A stretch of 64,000 bases of DNA from CBDCNH01 sp965219015 (GCA_965219015.1 CBDCNH010000011.1:496001-560000), one strand, 5' to 3'. Shown: positions 27,065-35,970, counted from the first letter of the stretch. A program made the numbers and translations. Notes: generated from the letters alone by a model not told the origin.

Positions 27065-27622
27065 ATGACGCATCAAAGGGAAAATCACGGGCGCATCCTC
27101 GCCGTCGCGGCGGACGGAGCGCACCGGCTCGGCAAGAAATCATGCGAGGCGATCGAGCAGGTCGCCGAACTGGGCGCGCGCGGCGATGCCCATTTGGGCG
27201 CGACCGTGCAGCATCGCAGCCGTGTGGCCGCCGATCCCACCCAGCCCCATCCTGCGCCAAGTCCTCCTCACCCACGCCGATCTGCATGACAAGTTGAGCG
27301 CGAAGGGATTCAACTTGGCCCCCGCCGCGACGGGCGAGAACGTCGCTGCCTAGGGCATCGACCTGCTCGCCCTCCCTCCCGGCGCGGTGCTCAAGGTCGG
27401 CGCGGACGCGCTCCTCGGCATCACCGGACTCCGCAATCCTTAGCGCCAGCTCGACGATCACCAGGACGGGCTGCGCGCCGCCGTGTTCGACCGCGGCCCC
27501 GAGGGCGAACTGATCCGAAAGGCGGGAGCCATGGCTGTCGTGCTGCACGGGGCCATTCGCCAGAACGATCCCGCAACCGTCGCCACCCGCCCGAGCCGCA
27601 TTGGCCCCTCGAACGGGTCTGA
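27065..27622 (+). pseudogene. decayed MOSC-domain protein gene
   Basis: Reading with corrections, the segment spells a MOSC protein (a molybdenum-cofactor-sulfurase C-terminal type domain): GRILAVAADGAHRLGKKSCE, GARGDAHLGATVQHRSRV, then after a frameshift near 27245 QVLLTHADLHDKLSAKGFNL and TGENVAA-stop-GIDLLALPPGA, GITGLRNP-stop-RQLDDHQDG, VFDRGPEGELIRKAGAMAVV, and after another shift PPEPHWPLERV and a stop at 27620-27622. The second nonsense codon replaces the conserved Cys of NPCxQ. With two stops and at least two frameshifts it is clearly dead. It sits between the two phn operons. Confidence 0.8.
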
Positions 27623-27704
27623 TGTCGCCGATCACCAAGTAGAGTTGGGCCAACAGGCGGCGAGACCAAACCCCTGGCAGTCGCGCGTCCTCGGATTTCC
27701 TCTC

Positions 27705-28961
27705 TCAGCCCGTTGCGGGACACGCGGCATAGGCGGGTCGTCCCGCGACCAGGGTGAGCCTCGGCGCCGGCACCCGACCCTCGGGCCAGTCCAAAAGCAC
27801 GAGATCGGCGCGCAGTCCCGTCGCAATCCGACCGCGATCGTCAAGCCCCAGCGCCGTCGCCGGGTTTGCGGCGACTAGGGGCCAGAGGCGTTCAAGCGGC
27901 GCCACGCCGTCTGCCAGCAAACGCGCGACGGCCGCGAGCATTGCCGGATAATAGTAGTCCGACGCCAGAACATTGCAGGTTCCTTCCACGATCATTGCGG
28001 TCGCGGATGGAGAGCCGAGGTGACTTTCGCCTCGCAGCGCGTTGGGAGCGCCGAACACCACATGATCGCCAGCCGCGCGCGCCGCACGGGCCACCACCAC
28101 AGACATCGGGAATTCGGCAATTCGGGCCCCACATTCTCGGAACAACCGGCGTGTCTCATGCTGGCTGTCGTCGTGCGACAGCATCGGTGCGCCGGCTCTG
28201 CGGCCCCGCGCGGCGACCCGGGCGATGGCGGCGGGAACCTCGGCGCGGCGTTCCCAGACCTTCAAGAGCCGCGCAATATATTGCTCGGGATCGAGCCCCG
28301 TGCGTTGGGCCCGCTCCTCCATCCTGGAAAGGAAGTCTTCCGAGCCGGTTTCCGCTATCGGATAGTTCGGAGCGTGGTCCACCGGGCGTTCCTGCATGGG
28401 GACGTCGGGATGGAGCAGGGCCATCGAGGTGTGATCGTTGAAGGCAATCGCGGGCATCAGCGGTCCCGCGAGGGTTTCGGCGATCAACTCCTCCGCCTCG
28501 AAGCAGAAAGTCTCCCACCTGAGTTGTATCCGGTTCTCAACCGCCATCCGCCCGGCGAGCGACACGCATCCGCGGATCACCCGCCGGGCCTGGTCCACCG
28601 AGCGCAGCCCCGGTTCCCAACTCATTGACAGCGCGTGATAAGCCGTCGCGATTCCGCAACCGGCGAGTTGTCGATCCGTCTCGAGCATGGCCGTCTCGAA
28701 AGGCACCTGAACGCCCGGTCTGGGCATGAGCTGCCTTTCGAAGGCGTCGCCATGAATATCCACCATCGCTGGTGCCAGTACCAAGCCATCCGCTGTCACA
28801 CGACGCGCTCCCTCGCGCGCCACGTCGATCCCGGAGATCAGGCCGTTTTCGACGCGAACCGAGACACGCGCTGTACGGTCGGGCAGAACGACCCGCGCGC
28901 CCTCAAACGCGAGAGGTTCTTCGCCGGCTTTTGCCGCACCGAATTGCGGAAAGAAGGTCAT
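27705..28961 (-). CDS. second PhnM-family amidohydrolase
   Basis: A 418-aa PhnM paralogue, transcribed away from phnC. The metal motif is AMVDIHGDAFERQLMPRPGV, and GAPMLSHDDSQHETRR, IAEFPMSVVVARAARAAGDH, GAPNALRGESHLGSPS and VLASDYYYPAML are conserved. It lacks the SLMDHTPGQ motif of PhnM (it has AFNDHTSMALL). Such second copies accompany phnCDE transporter genes in Rhodobacterales, as far as I recall. It may act on a different ribosyl-phosphonate intermediate; activity is not proven. The shared promoter region with phnC contains a palindrome. Confidence 0.82.
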   Translation of the reverse strand: MTFFPQFGAAKAGEEPLAFEGARVVLPDRTARVSVRVENGLISGIDVAREGARRVTADGLVLAPAMVDIHGDAFERQLMPRPGVQVPFETAMLETDRQLAGCGIATAYHALSMSWEPGLRSVDQARRVIRGCVSLAGRMAVENRIQLRWETFCFEAEELIAETLAGPLMPAIAFNDHTSMALLHPDVPMQERPVDHAPNYPIAETGSEDFLSRMEERAQRTGLDPEQYIARLLKVWERRAEVPAAIARVAARGRRAGAPMLSHDDSQHETRRLFRECGARIAEFPMSVVVARAARAAGDHVVFGAPNALRGESHLGSPSATAMIVEGTCNVLASDYYYPAMLAAVARLLADGVAPLERLWPLVAANPATALGLDDRGRIATGLRADLVLLDWPEGRVPAPRLTLVAGRPAYAACPATG

Positions 28962-29161
28962 GCCCGTCCCGTCAGTCCTGAATGCCAGGATGCCTGATAA
29001 TTCGCTTCGATGACGTTCATATTACGGTAAAGCAGCCGTCTTCGGGTCGGTCCGTCTATGTCCGGAAATCTGGCGAAGGGCCGAGCGGGCTTTGCAAGAC
29101 CACTTAGCCGCGATTTGCAGCTAGAGAGATCGTCGTGGCCAGCAGACGTCACCAAACTGAT

Positions 29162-29173
29162 TCATTCGAATGA
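29162..29173. promoter_or_regulatory. 12-bp palindrome upstream of phnC, candidate PhnF operator
   Basis: TCATTCGAATGA is a perfect palindrome in the region between the divergent phnM2 and phnC genes, 21 bases before the phnC ATG. It matches the core of the palindrome in front of phnF at 11 of 12 bases. An 8-mer GACGTCAC is also shared (20282-20289 and 29145-29152). Confidence 0.55.
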
Positions 29174-29194
29174 CCTAAGGTTCATCGTCCCGAC

Positions 29195-30043
29195 ATGCAC
29201 CTGTCATCTGCGCCAGCGATGCAGTTGGTCATGGAAAGTGGCATCCTCTCTCTTCAGGGCCTGACCCGACGATTCGGCGACACGCGCGCCGTCGACGGTG
29301 TCTCGCTCGATATCGCACCCGGCCAGTTCGTGGGAGTGATCGGACGTTCGGGCGCTGGCAAGTCGACCCTTCTGCGGCTGGTCAACCGGTTGATCGACCC
29401 GAGTGCGGGGCGCATCGAGTTCGACGGCGTCGATGTTACGGCGCTTCGCGGCAAGGCGCTGCGCGGTTGGCGCCGGCATTGCGCGATGATCTTCCAGCAG
29501 TTCAACCTCGTGGACCGGATCGACGTGCTGACGAACGTTCTCGTTGGCCGGCTTGCCGGGCACGGACTGATCTCGTCTATGGCGATGCGCTTTTCCGACG
29601 AAGAGCGCACCATGGCGATCGGCGCGCTCGACCGACTCGGTATCGCGAACCAGGCCCTCAAGCGCGCGGGAACCCTCTCGGGCGGGCAGCAGCAACGCGT
29701 GGCGATCGCCCGGACATCGGTGCAGGAGCCGCGCATCCTGCTCGCCGACGAGCCGATCGCAAGTCTCGATCCCGGCAATGCATCGCGGGTCATGGACGCT
29801 CTGCGCAGCATCAACCGTGACGACGGCCTCACCGTCCTAGTCAACCTTCATACGCTCGATACTGCGCGGACCTACTGTGATCGCATCGTCGCGATGCGCG
29901 AGGGGCGCGTGATGTTCGACGGTACGGCCCGTCAGCTTACCGACGATACCGTGCGCGACATCTACGGCACCCAAGGCATCGCCGACTTCAATGAAACCGT
30001 GACCTCTATCGCAGCCACCCGCGTCGGAGCTGCGGCAATCTGA
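29195..30043 (+). CDS. phnC: phosphonate ABC transporter ATP-binding protein
   Basis: A 282-aa ABC ATPase energising phosphonate import. Walker A is GVIGRSGAGKSTLLRLVNRL (about residues 47-66), the signature TLSGGQQQRVAIARTSVQEP and Walker B ILLADEPIASLDPGNASRVM, then NLHTLDTARTYCDR. The PhnC-type insertion MIFQQFNLVDRIDVLTNVL is clear. The start is uncertain: ATG 29195 has no good ribosome site, and ATG 29219 or 29231 are in frame. It heads the phnCDEE-acetyltransferase-phnN operon. Confidence 0.92.
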   Translation: MHLSSAPAMQLVMESGILSLQGLTRRFGDTRAVDGVSLDIAPGQFVGVIGRSGAGKSTLLRLVNRLIDPSAGRIEFDGVDVTALRGKALRGWRRHCAMIFQQFNLVDRIDVLTNVLVGRLAGHGLISSMAMRFSDEERTMAIGALDRLGIANQALKRAGTLSGGQQQRVAIARTSVQEPRILLADEPIASLDPGNASRVMDALRSINRDDGLTVLVNLHTLDTARTYCDRIVAMREGRVMFDGTARQLTDDTVRDIYGTQGIADFNETVTSIAATRVGAAAI

Positions 30044-30060
30044 ATTGAAAGGACAGCATC

Positions 30061-30978
30061 ATGAAGTTCGGCCTGACCGCGGCGTTTCTCGCGCTCATCC
30101 CCTTGCCCACGCACGCCCAGGACAGCGACTGGCGCGACGATTATCAGGTGATCAAGATCGGAATCCTGTCGGGTGAAAACCAGCAGGACCGACTGGCCCG
30201 CAACGAGCCGTTGCGCGCATATCTGCAGGATGCGCTCGGCGTGAACATCGAGATATTCACGGCCGGCAATTATGACGGCGTCGTTCAGGCGATGGCCGCA
30301 GACCAGATCGAGTTTGCGTTCTTCGGCTCGTCCTCCTACGCCGCGATCTACACCGAGACGGGTGGCGGCGTCCGGCCGCTGCTGGCCGCCAAAGCCGCCG
30401 ATGGTTCGACCGGCTACTACTCGGTGATCGTGACCCGCTGCGAGGACGGCTACAGTTCGATCGATGATCTAAAAGGCAAGATTCATGCCTTCGCCGATCC
30501 CGATTCCACCTCCGGCTACGCTGTGCCCTATTACAATCTTGTCCAGCAAGGCTACGATTCGACGACATTCTTCGCTGCCATCCCATTCTCGGGTAGCCAC
30601 GAAGCCGGCGTGCAGGGTGTCGCCAACGGCACCTTCGACAGCGCCTCGACGTATCAGGAAAACGAGGTCTCGGGCGTCTACCAGAACATGGTCGAGAAGG
30701 GCATGATCGAGGCGGGCGTGATCTGCCCGATCTGGCAGTCCCCAGAAATCACCGAAGGGCCGTTCACGGTTCGCAACAATCTGCCGGACGAGATGGTCGA
30801 GGATGTGACGGCGGCCCTCGAAGCTTTCCCGAAAGACGACCCGGAGGGGTATCGCACCTATACGAACTACAGCCCGGAGGACGAGAATCCGGAAGTCGGT
30901 TATGCGCGTGTCGATCACGATCGCTATCAGTGGATCGTCGATATGCGTAAGTGGCTCGCGCAGCAGCGGCGCGGTTGA
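30061..30978 (+). CDS. phnD: phosphonate ABC transporter substrate-binding protein
   Basis: A 305-aa periplasmic binding protein with a short signal peptide (FGLTAAFLALIPLPTHA) and AAAGGA ribosome site. The family motifs KIGILSGENQQDRLARNEPL, GNYDGVVQAMAADQIEFAFF and HAFADPDSTSGYAVPYYNLV are present; the last forms the phosphonate pocket in PhnD proteins. It follows phnC by 17 bases. Ligand preference among phosphonates cannot be told. Confidence 0.93.
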   Translation: MKFGLTAAFLALIPLPTHAQDSDWRDDYQVIKIGILSGENQQDRLARNEPLRAYLQDALGVNIEIFTAGNYDGVVQAMAADQIEFAFFGSSSYAAIYTETGGGVRPLLAAKAADGSTGYYSVIVTRCEDGYSSIDDLKGKIHAFADPDSTSGYAVPYYNLVQQGYDSTTFFAAIPFSGSHEAGVQGVANGTFDSASTYQENEVSGVYQNMVEKGMIEAGVICPIWQSPEITEGPFTVRNNLPDEMVEDVTAALEAFPKDDPEGYRTYTNYSPEDENPEVGYARVDHDRYQWIVDMRKWLAQQRRG

Positions 30979-31021
30979 CGGATACGGGGCGGACCTCTCG
31001 TCCGCCCCCTCCGGACCTCCA

Positions 31022-31954
31022 ATGGTCTCCATATTCGATATCACCGCTGCCGAGCCGGCCTCGTCTGTCGAGCTTTTCGAGGCTGCATATGCCGAACAGC
31101 GCCGCAAGGCGAAGCTCGCCTGGGCGGTGGGGTCGCTGATCTTCATCGCCTGTTTCCTCGTCACGGCCTGGCTCGGGGATTTCTTCCGCGTCACGCAGGT
31201 CACGATGCCGGACGGGTCGCGCGAATGGCGATGGGTGATCCCGGCCGGGCTGCCGCGCTTGGGCGAATACCTCTCGAAGACACTTCCCGAACTGTCCTGG
31301 GACACTCTGGACGCTGACCTCGCCGCGTGGTTCTGGCGCTGGAAGACCTGGCTCCAGCTTTTGTTTGAAACGCTCCTGATCGCCTGGTTCGCGACTCTCC
31401 TCGGGGTCGTTGGCGGTTTTTGCCTGTCCTTTCCTGCCTCGCGCAACCTTTCTCCCAATCGTGGCGTACGGTGGATCACCCGACGTTTCCTCGAGATCAT
31501 GCGTACCGTTCCCGATTTCGTCTGGGCGCTGATCTTCGTCTTCTGCTTTTCGGTCGGTCCCTTCGCCGGCGTCCTCGCGATCGGCGCGCATGCCTGTGGA
31601 GCGCTCGGCAAGCTCTACTCCGAGGCAAACGAGAACATCGACATGGGGCCGATCGACGGCGTGAAGGCAGCCGGAGGTACCTGGTTCGATCAAATCCGCT
31701 ACGGTGCCGTGCCGCAGGTTCTGCCCAACATCATCAGCTACACGCTGCTTCGGTTCGAGATCAATGTGCGCGCCTCCTCGATCATCGGTTATGTCGGCGC
31801 GGGCGGTCTGGGCCAGGAGATCCGCACCGCGATGAGCTTTCAGGAATACACCGATCTCTCGGCGCTCTTCCTGATCATTCTCGCGACGGTTTCCGTCATC
31901 GACTACCTTTCCGAGAAGCTGCGCCACCGCGTCATTGGATTGGAGGCCGGATGA
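31022..31954 (+). CDS. phnE: phosphonate ABC transporter permease 1
   Basis: A 310-aa inner-membrane permease with about six transmembrane helices (first near residues 33-53). The binding-protein-dependent transport loop is seen as EANENIDMGPIDGVKAAGGT, and GYVGAGGLGQEIRTAMSF is typical of PhnE. The start ATG 31022 lacks a strong ribosome site but begins a normal cytoplasmic N-terminus. It overlaps the second permease by ATGA. Confidence 0.92.
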   Translation: MVSIFDITAAEPASSVELFEAAYAEQRRKAKLAWAVGSLIFIACFLVTAWLGDFFRVTQVTMPDGSREWRWVIPAGLPRLGEYLSKTLPELSWDTLDADLAAWFWRWKTWLQLLFETLLIAWFATLLGVVGGFCLSFPASRNLSPNRGVRWITRRFLEIMRTVPDFVWALIFVFCFSVGPFAGVLAIGAHACGALGKLYSEANENIDMGPIDGVKAAGGTWFDQIRYGAVPQVLPNIISYTLLRFEINVRASSIIGYVGAGGLGQEIRTAMSFQEYTDLSALFLIILATVSVIDYLSEKLRHRVIGLEAG

Positions 31955-32814
31955 AATCCGACATCGCCGCAGCGCAAGTCGCGGCAGTCCGGGAGAAGAT
32001 GCCGCTGGCGTTTCGCGCGCCGCCGCGCACCCGCCTCCTGCGAGCGGTTTTCTGGGCCGTCAATGCCGGGCTGATGATCTATTGCTTCTGGGCCTTCGAG
32101 ATCACGCCGACCCGCATCTGGAGCGGCCTCGGCCGTCTCGGTCAGGTTCTGGGTTTCATGTTTCCGCCGCATGTCTGGACCAGCTGGGCCGAGTTCGCAC
32201 CGATCCTCGAAGGACTGGGCGAGACGCTGGCCATGGCCTTTCTTGGCACGTTGCTCGGGGCGGTCTTTGCCTTCCCGCTGTCGTTCCTCGGGGCCAAGAA
32301 CATCCTTCGCTTCGCACCAATGCGCCTGACAGTCCGGCGCGGTTTCGATGTGATCCGCTCGTTCGAGACGCTGATCCTCGCGCTGATCTTTATCCGGGCC
32401 TTCGGGCTCGGGCCGTTGGCCGGCATCCTGGCCATCGCGGTCTCGGAGATCGGCGTCTTCGCCAAGCTCTTCTCTGAGGCGATCGAGAACACCTCGCGCC
32501 GGCCGGTCGATGGCGTCGTCTCGGCGGGCGGCTCCCGTCTCCAGGCGATCCGCTACGGGGTGCTGCCGCAGGTCAGCCCGGTGATCGTGTCGATCCTACT
32601 TTATAATTTCGAGTCGAATGTCCGGTCGGGGACCATTCTCGGCATCGTCGGCGCGGGCGGGATCGGGTTCCTGCTGTCAGATCGGATCGCGGCCTATCGT
32701 TGGGACGAGGCCTGGTCGATCATCTTCCTGATCATCGTGATGGTCTATGTGATCGACTGGCTTTCCGGTCTGATCCGGACGCGCATCATCGGCCGCTGGG
32801 ACGGAGCGAAATGA
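31951..32814 (+). CDS. phnE: phosphonate ABC transporter permease 2
   Basis: A 287-aa second PhnE-type permease with about six membrane helices. The EAA-type loop is seen as SEAIENTSRRPVDGVVSAGG and the C-terminal GIVGAGGIGFLLSDRIAAYR is conserved. Two unequal permeases suggest a heterodimeric channel with PhnC and PhnD, common in alphaproteobacteria. The ATG overlaps the first permease and its end overlaps the acetyltransferase (ATGA). Confidence 0.92.
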   Translation: MKSDIAAAQVAAVREKMPLAFRAPPRTRLLRAVFWAVNAGLMIYCFWAFEITPTRIWSGLGRLGQVLGFMFPPHVWTSWAEFAPILEGLGETLAMAFLGTLLGAVFAFPLSFLGAKNILRFAPMRLTVRRGFDVIRSFETLILALIFIRAFGLGPLAGILAIAVSEIGVFAKLFSEAIENTSRRPVDGVVSAGGSRLQAIRYGVLPQVSPVIVSILLYNFESNVRSGTILGIVGAGGIGFLLSDRIAAYRWDEAWSIIFLIIVMVYVIDWLSGLIRTRIIGRWDGAK

Positions 32815-33422
32815 AGCGTCTGTCCGAAAATCCCACCGTCCACGAGACCGCGACCCTGATCGATTGCACCCTCGGTCGCTGGACCGAGGTGCACGCCGAG
32901 GTGACGATGCGCGAAGTCGAGTTCGGCGATTATTCCTACATCGTGCGGGGCGGCCACGTCGTCTGGTCGACAATCGGCAAGTTTTGCTCGATCGCCGAGG
33001 GCGCGCGGATCAATCCCGGCAACCACGCCACCTGGCGGGCCAGCCAGCATCATTTCACCTATCGCGCCGCGGCGTTCGGGCTGGGCGAGGACGACGAGGA
33101 GTTCTTTCGGTGGCGCCGAGACCACTGGGTCACGCTCGGCCATGACGTCTGGATTGGACACGGTGTCACCATTCTACCCGGGGTGAGCATCGGCGACGGC
33201 GCCGTCGTCGGCGCCGGAGCCGTCGTTTCGCGCGACGTGCCTGCCTATACGATCGTCGGTGGTGTCCCCGCACGCCCGATCCGGCGCCGTTTCACCGAGG
33301 CGCAGGGCGCGGCCCTGCAGCGCATCGCCTGGTGGGACTGGAGTCGAGACGACCTGCGCCGAACGCTGCCCGAGATCCGCACCCTCTCCATCGACGCCTT
33401 CATCGAGAAGCATGACCGCTGA
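32811..33422 (+). CDS. hexapeptide-repeat acetyltransferase of phosphonate locus
   Basis: A 203-aa left-handed beta-helix acyltransferase of the type found in phosphonate operons (DapH/GlmU-related). The repeat region runs from about residue 10 to 165, with GDYSYIVRGGHVVWSTIGKF, SIAEGARINPGNHATWR, GHDVWIGHGVTILPGVSIGD and GGVPARPIRRRF; the His of NPGNHATW is the likely catalytic base. Such enzymes are thought to acetylate aminophosphonates or pathway intermediates, but the substrate is unproven. It overlaps the permease gene and phnN. Confidence 0.88.
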   Translation: MKRLSENPTVHETATLIDCTLGRWTEVHAEVTMREVEFGDYSYIVRGGHVVWSTIGKFCSIAEGARINPGNHATWRASQHHFTYRAAAFGLGEDDEEFFRWRRDHWVTLGHDVWIGHGVTILPGVSIGDGAVVGAGAVVSRDVPAYTIVGGVPARPIRRRFTEAQGAALQRIAWWDWSRDDLRRTLPEIRTLSIDAFIEKHDR

Positions 33423-33999
33423 ACTTGAGAACCTCCGGTCAGAGGTGCCGACCCGCGCGCAGCCGGGGCGCCTGATCGCCGTCGTCGGTCCGTCCGGGGC
33501 CGGCAAGGACAGCATCATTGCCGGCCTTCTATCGCGTCGGCCCGATCTGCGGTGTGCCCGAAGGACGATAACACGTCCGGCCGATTGTCACGGGGAAGAC
33601 CATGAAGAACTCGACGCGCCCGCCTTCGCGGTCCGCGCGTCAAGGGGCGCCTTTCTCCTCAGCTGGAGGGCCCACGGGCTGCACTATGGCCTACCGGCTT
33701 CGGTCCGCGACCGCCTCGACGAGGGGCACGATGTTCTCGCCAACCTCTCGCGCCGCATCCTGGACGACGCCGCCCTGCGTGTCGCCCGGATGGAGATCCT
33801 CCACGTGACGGCCGCGCCCGAGACGCTGGCCCGCCGGCTTTACGATCGCAGCCGCGAGACCGCGGCGGAGATCGCCAGCCGCCTGGCGCGCAATGGCGCC
33901 TCGTTCCCGGACGCCCTTGTGGTGCATGAGGTATCGAACGACGGCTCCCTGCACGAGGCCGTGGTGGCGGCAGAAGCGGCGCTCTATCCATCGAGCTGA
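33412..33999 (+). CDS. phnN: ribose 1,5-bisphosphokinase PhnN
   Basis: A 195-aa P-loop kinase that converts ribose 1,5-bisphosphate to PRPP, closing the C-P lyase pathway. The P-loop GRLIAVVGPSGAGKDS is at about residues 20-35, and CARRTITRPADCHGEDHEEL, AFLLSWRAHGLHYGLP and NLSRRILDDAALRVARMEIL are typical. It starts inside the end of the acetyltransferase gene (11-base overlap) and is the last phn gene; transposon debris begins within about 250 bases. Confidence 0.93.
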   Translation: MTAELENLRSEVPTRAQPGRLIAVVGPSGAGKDSIIAGLLSRRPDLRCARRTITRPADCHGEDHEELDAPAFAVRASRGAFLLSWRAHGLHYGLPASVRDRLDEGHDVLANLSRRILDDAALRVARMEILHVTAAPETLARRLYDRSRETAAEIASRLARNGASFPDALVVHEVSNDGSLHEAVVAAEAALYPSS

Positions 34000-34251
34000 A
34001 ACCGCTGCACATGGCGGAACATCCCATCCTCACCCTCGCCGACCAGCGCCACCTCATCCACCACGAACGTAAGAATAGCCCTAGTGAGTCTCTCATGGCT
34101 TGCTTGCATTCGCTGCCGAGCATTCAAACCGGTCTGTAAGGTCTATCGAAGAAAACCCCTTAACGACATATGCTTACCAAGTTGCCAGCCATTTGCGCCG
34201 AAACGAACGTATCGTGAAAGGTGTGAATCGATTCGACCCGGCGCTACCGCG

Positions 34252-34512
34252 ATGACCCGCCACGCACTGCAAAACGAGACCGATCCCCACACCCGCTTGG
34301 AAGAGCGGCCGAACCAGGCCCTCGAAGCCTTTGTTGCCGCCAAGTCCGAGATCGACACGGTGCTGGATCGGCTTGCCGCCCTCAGCGCGGACCATTTTGA
34401 GATCCATGCCAACGAGGTCAACTGGGGACATGTCGGCACCCTGCGGCATTAACATGCCAAGCTGCGCGAGATCACCGACAACGCCTTCCGGGAAGGCGAA
34501 CACGCCGCGTGA
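34252..34512 (+). pseudogene. small conserved mobile-DNA-type ORF with nonsense codon
   Basis: The frame from ATG 34252 reads EERPNQALEAFVAAKSEIDT and NEVNWGHVGTLRH, then TAA at 34450-34452, and continues in the same frame as HAKLREITDNAFREGEHAA to TGA at 34510-34512. Relatives I recall have a Tyr at the stop position (GHY), so this is a Tyr-to-stop change. Such ORFs often precede DUF3489 genes in alphaproteobacteria, as here. Function unknown. Confidence 0.6.
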
Positions 34513-34602
34513 GACGACGCACTCCCAGTCTTGCCCACCGCCAGGTGGGCTTGGCCTCGTAGGAGGGTCCGCGTCCCGCGAGCCCCACTACAGGAGACGA
34601 AG

Positions 34603-35117
34603 ATGACCGGCTTTCGGACATTCAAGTCCTGATCCTGGGCGCGGCCGGCCGGCAGCCTGATTGCATTGCCCTGCCGCTGCCCGAGAGCCTGCGCGGTGGC
34701 GCCGCAGCAAAGGCGGTCGGCGCGATGCTCGCGAAATGCTTTCTCGAAGAGGTTGACACGGAGATGCGCGAGGGCAAACTTCTTTGGCAAGGCGCCGGCG
34801 ACCGCCACGGCGTCACGCTGGCTGCCACCAACATAGTCCTCGCCGCCATCGGCATTGGGCGTGAGGGTTGCGACCCCGCGCCCGTAGGCGCGACGAACGC
34901 GCTGATTAACGACGCTGCGCCCGATTCTCTAGTCAACCCGGATGCCCCGCTCAAGGCGCGCACGCGACGCGAGGGCACCAGGCAGGCCAAGCTGATCGCC
35001 ATGCTGCGCGAGCCGGACGGCACAACCGTCGAAGCAATGAAGGCCGCCACCGGCTGGCAGGCGCAAACCGTGCGCGGCGCGATGGCCGGGACGCTCAGGA
35101 AGAAGCTAAGGCTCTAG
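34603..35117 (+). pseudogene. DUF3489-type gene with frameshift after its start
   Basis: The ATG at 34603 with a good AGGAGA site is out of frame with the body; one missing base a few codons in would restore the expected N-terminus (LSDIQVLILGAAGRQPD). The body reads LPLPESLRGGAAAKAVGAML and, at the end, LIAMLREPDGTTVEAMKAAT, GWQAQTVRGAMAGTLRKKLR, the winged-helix-like domain of DUF3489. The region from 34725 onward is an intact frame and might still be expressed from an internal ATG. Its stop codon lies in the CTAG target duplication of the IS element that follows. Confidence 0.7.
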
Positions 35118-35954
35118 GTTCAGGATCCATTAGTTAGATTGCGACTGGAGGGACGCGTTGGTTCACATGCGGCATCAAGGGGGTGCCGTCATGACCGAGA
35201 TGTTCCTGCTGTCCGAGGCCCAGATGGCGCGGATGTCGCCCTTTCTTTCCGCCCTCTCACGGGGTCCCGCGTGTGGATGACCGCCGGGTGATCAGCGGCA
35301 TCGTGTTCGTGATCCGGAACGGTCTGCGCTGGCGCGACCTGCCGCCGGGCTACGGTCCGCACAAGACGATCTACAACCGCTTCGTCCGCTGGAGCGGGAC
35401 GGGCGTGTTCGGGCGCATCTTCGTCGGGCTTGCGAAGGTGGCGACACGGACGAGATCATGATCGACGCGACCCACCTCAAGGCCCATCGGACTGCGGCCA
35501 GCCTGCTCAAAAGGGGGCTCTTCCCCGGTTCATCGGGCGAACGAAAGGCGGCTGACCTCGAAGCTGCGCGCGGTTTGCGACAGCGAGGGAAGGCCGCGCG
35601 CCCTGTTTCCGACTGCAGGCCAGGTCAGCGATTTCATCGGGGCCAGGGCGCTCCTGTCGACGCTGCCTCCTGCGAAGGCGCTGGAGGGGGACAGGGGCTA
35701 CGGTGCCGACCGGTTCCGCGCCCTTGCCGAGCGTGACATCGAGACCTGCATCCCGTCGAAATCGAACAGAAAGATCCAGATCCCCCACGACAGGATGCTC
35801 TACCGCAGGCGCCACAGGATCGAGAACATGTTCGGCAAGCTCAAAGACTGGCGCCGGATCCACACCCGCTACGATCGCTGCGCCCACACCTCCATGTCCG
35901 CCATCGCCATTGCCGCCATCGTCATATCCTGGATCTGATCAATGAGTTCTGAGG
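35118..35954 (+). mobile_element. decayed IS5-family insertion sequence with CTAG duplications
   Basis: An 837-bp element flanked by direct CTAG repeats (35114-35117 and 35955-35958), the target duplication expected for several IS5-family groups. The ends are imperfect inverted repeats (35118-35137 against 35935-35954; 12 of 20 matching). It contains one DDE transposase coding region in several frames. Size, ends and target fit the IS427-like group of the IS5 family. Confidence 0.75.
35191..35938 (+). pseudogene. IS5-family transposase, multiply frameshifted
   Basis: From ATG 35191 the frame reads MTEMFLLSEAQMARMSPF; after a shift near 35260 it continues DDRRVISGIVFVIRNGLRWR and DLPPGYGPHKTIYNRFVRWS; another frame gives DEIMIDATHLKAHRTAASLL, and a further shift near 35530 leads into LTSKLRAVCDSEGRPRALFP, EGDRGYGADRFRALAERDIE and RRHRIENMFGKLKDWRRIHT. 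One frame change is normal for this group (programmed frameshift), but three are too many for activity. Confidence 0.8.
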
Positions 35955-35970
35955 CTAGCTCAGTATCATG

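Noticed and set aside
29145..29163. Pho box upstream of phnC
   Set aside because: Only one GTCA half-site is present; the base positions 11 bp away read GATT, so a PhoB site is not supported.
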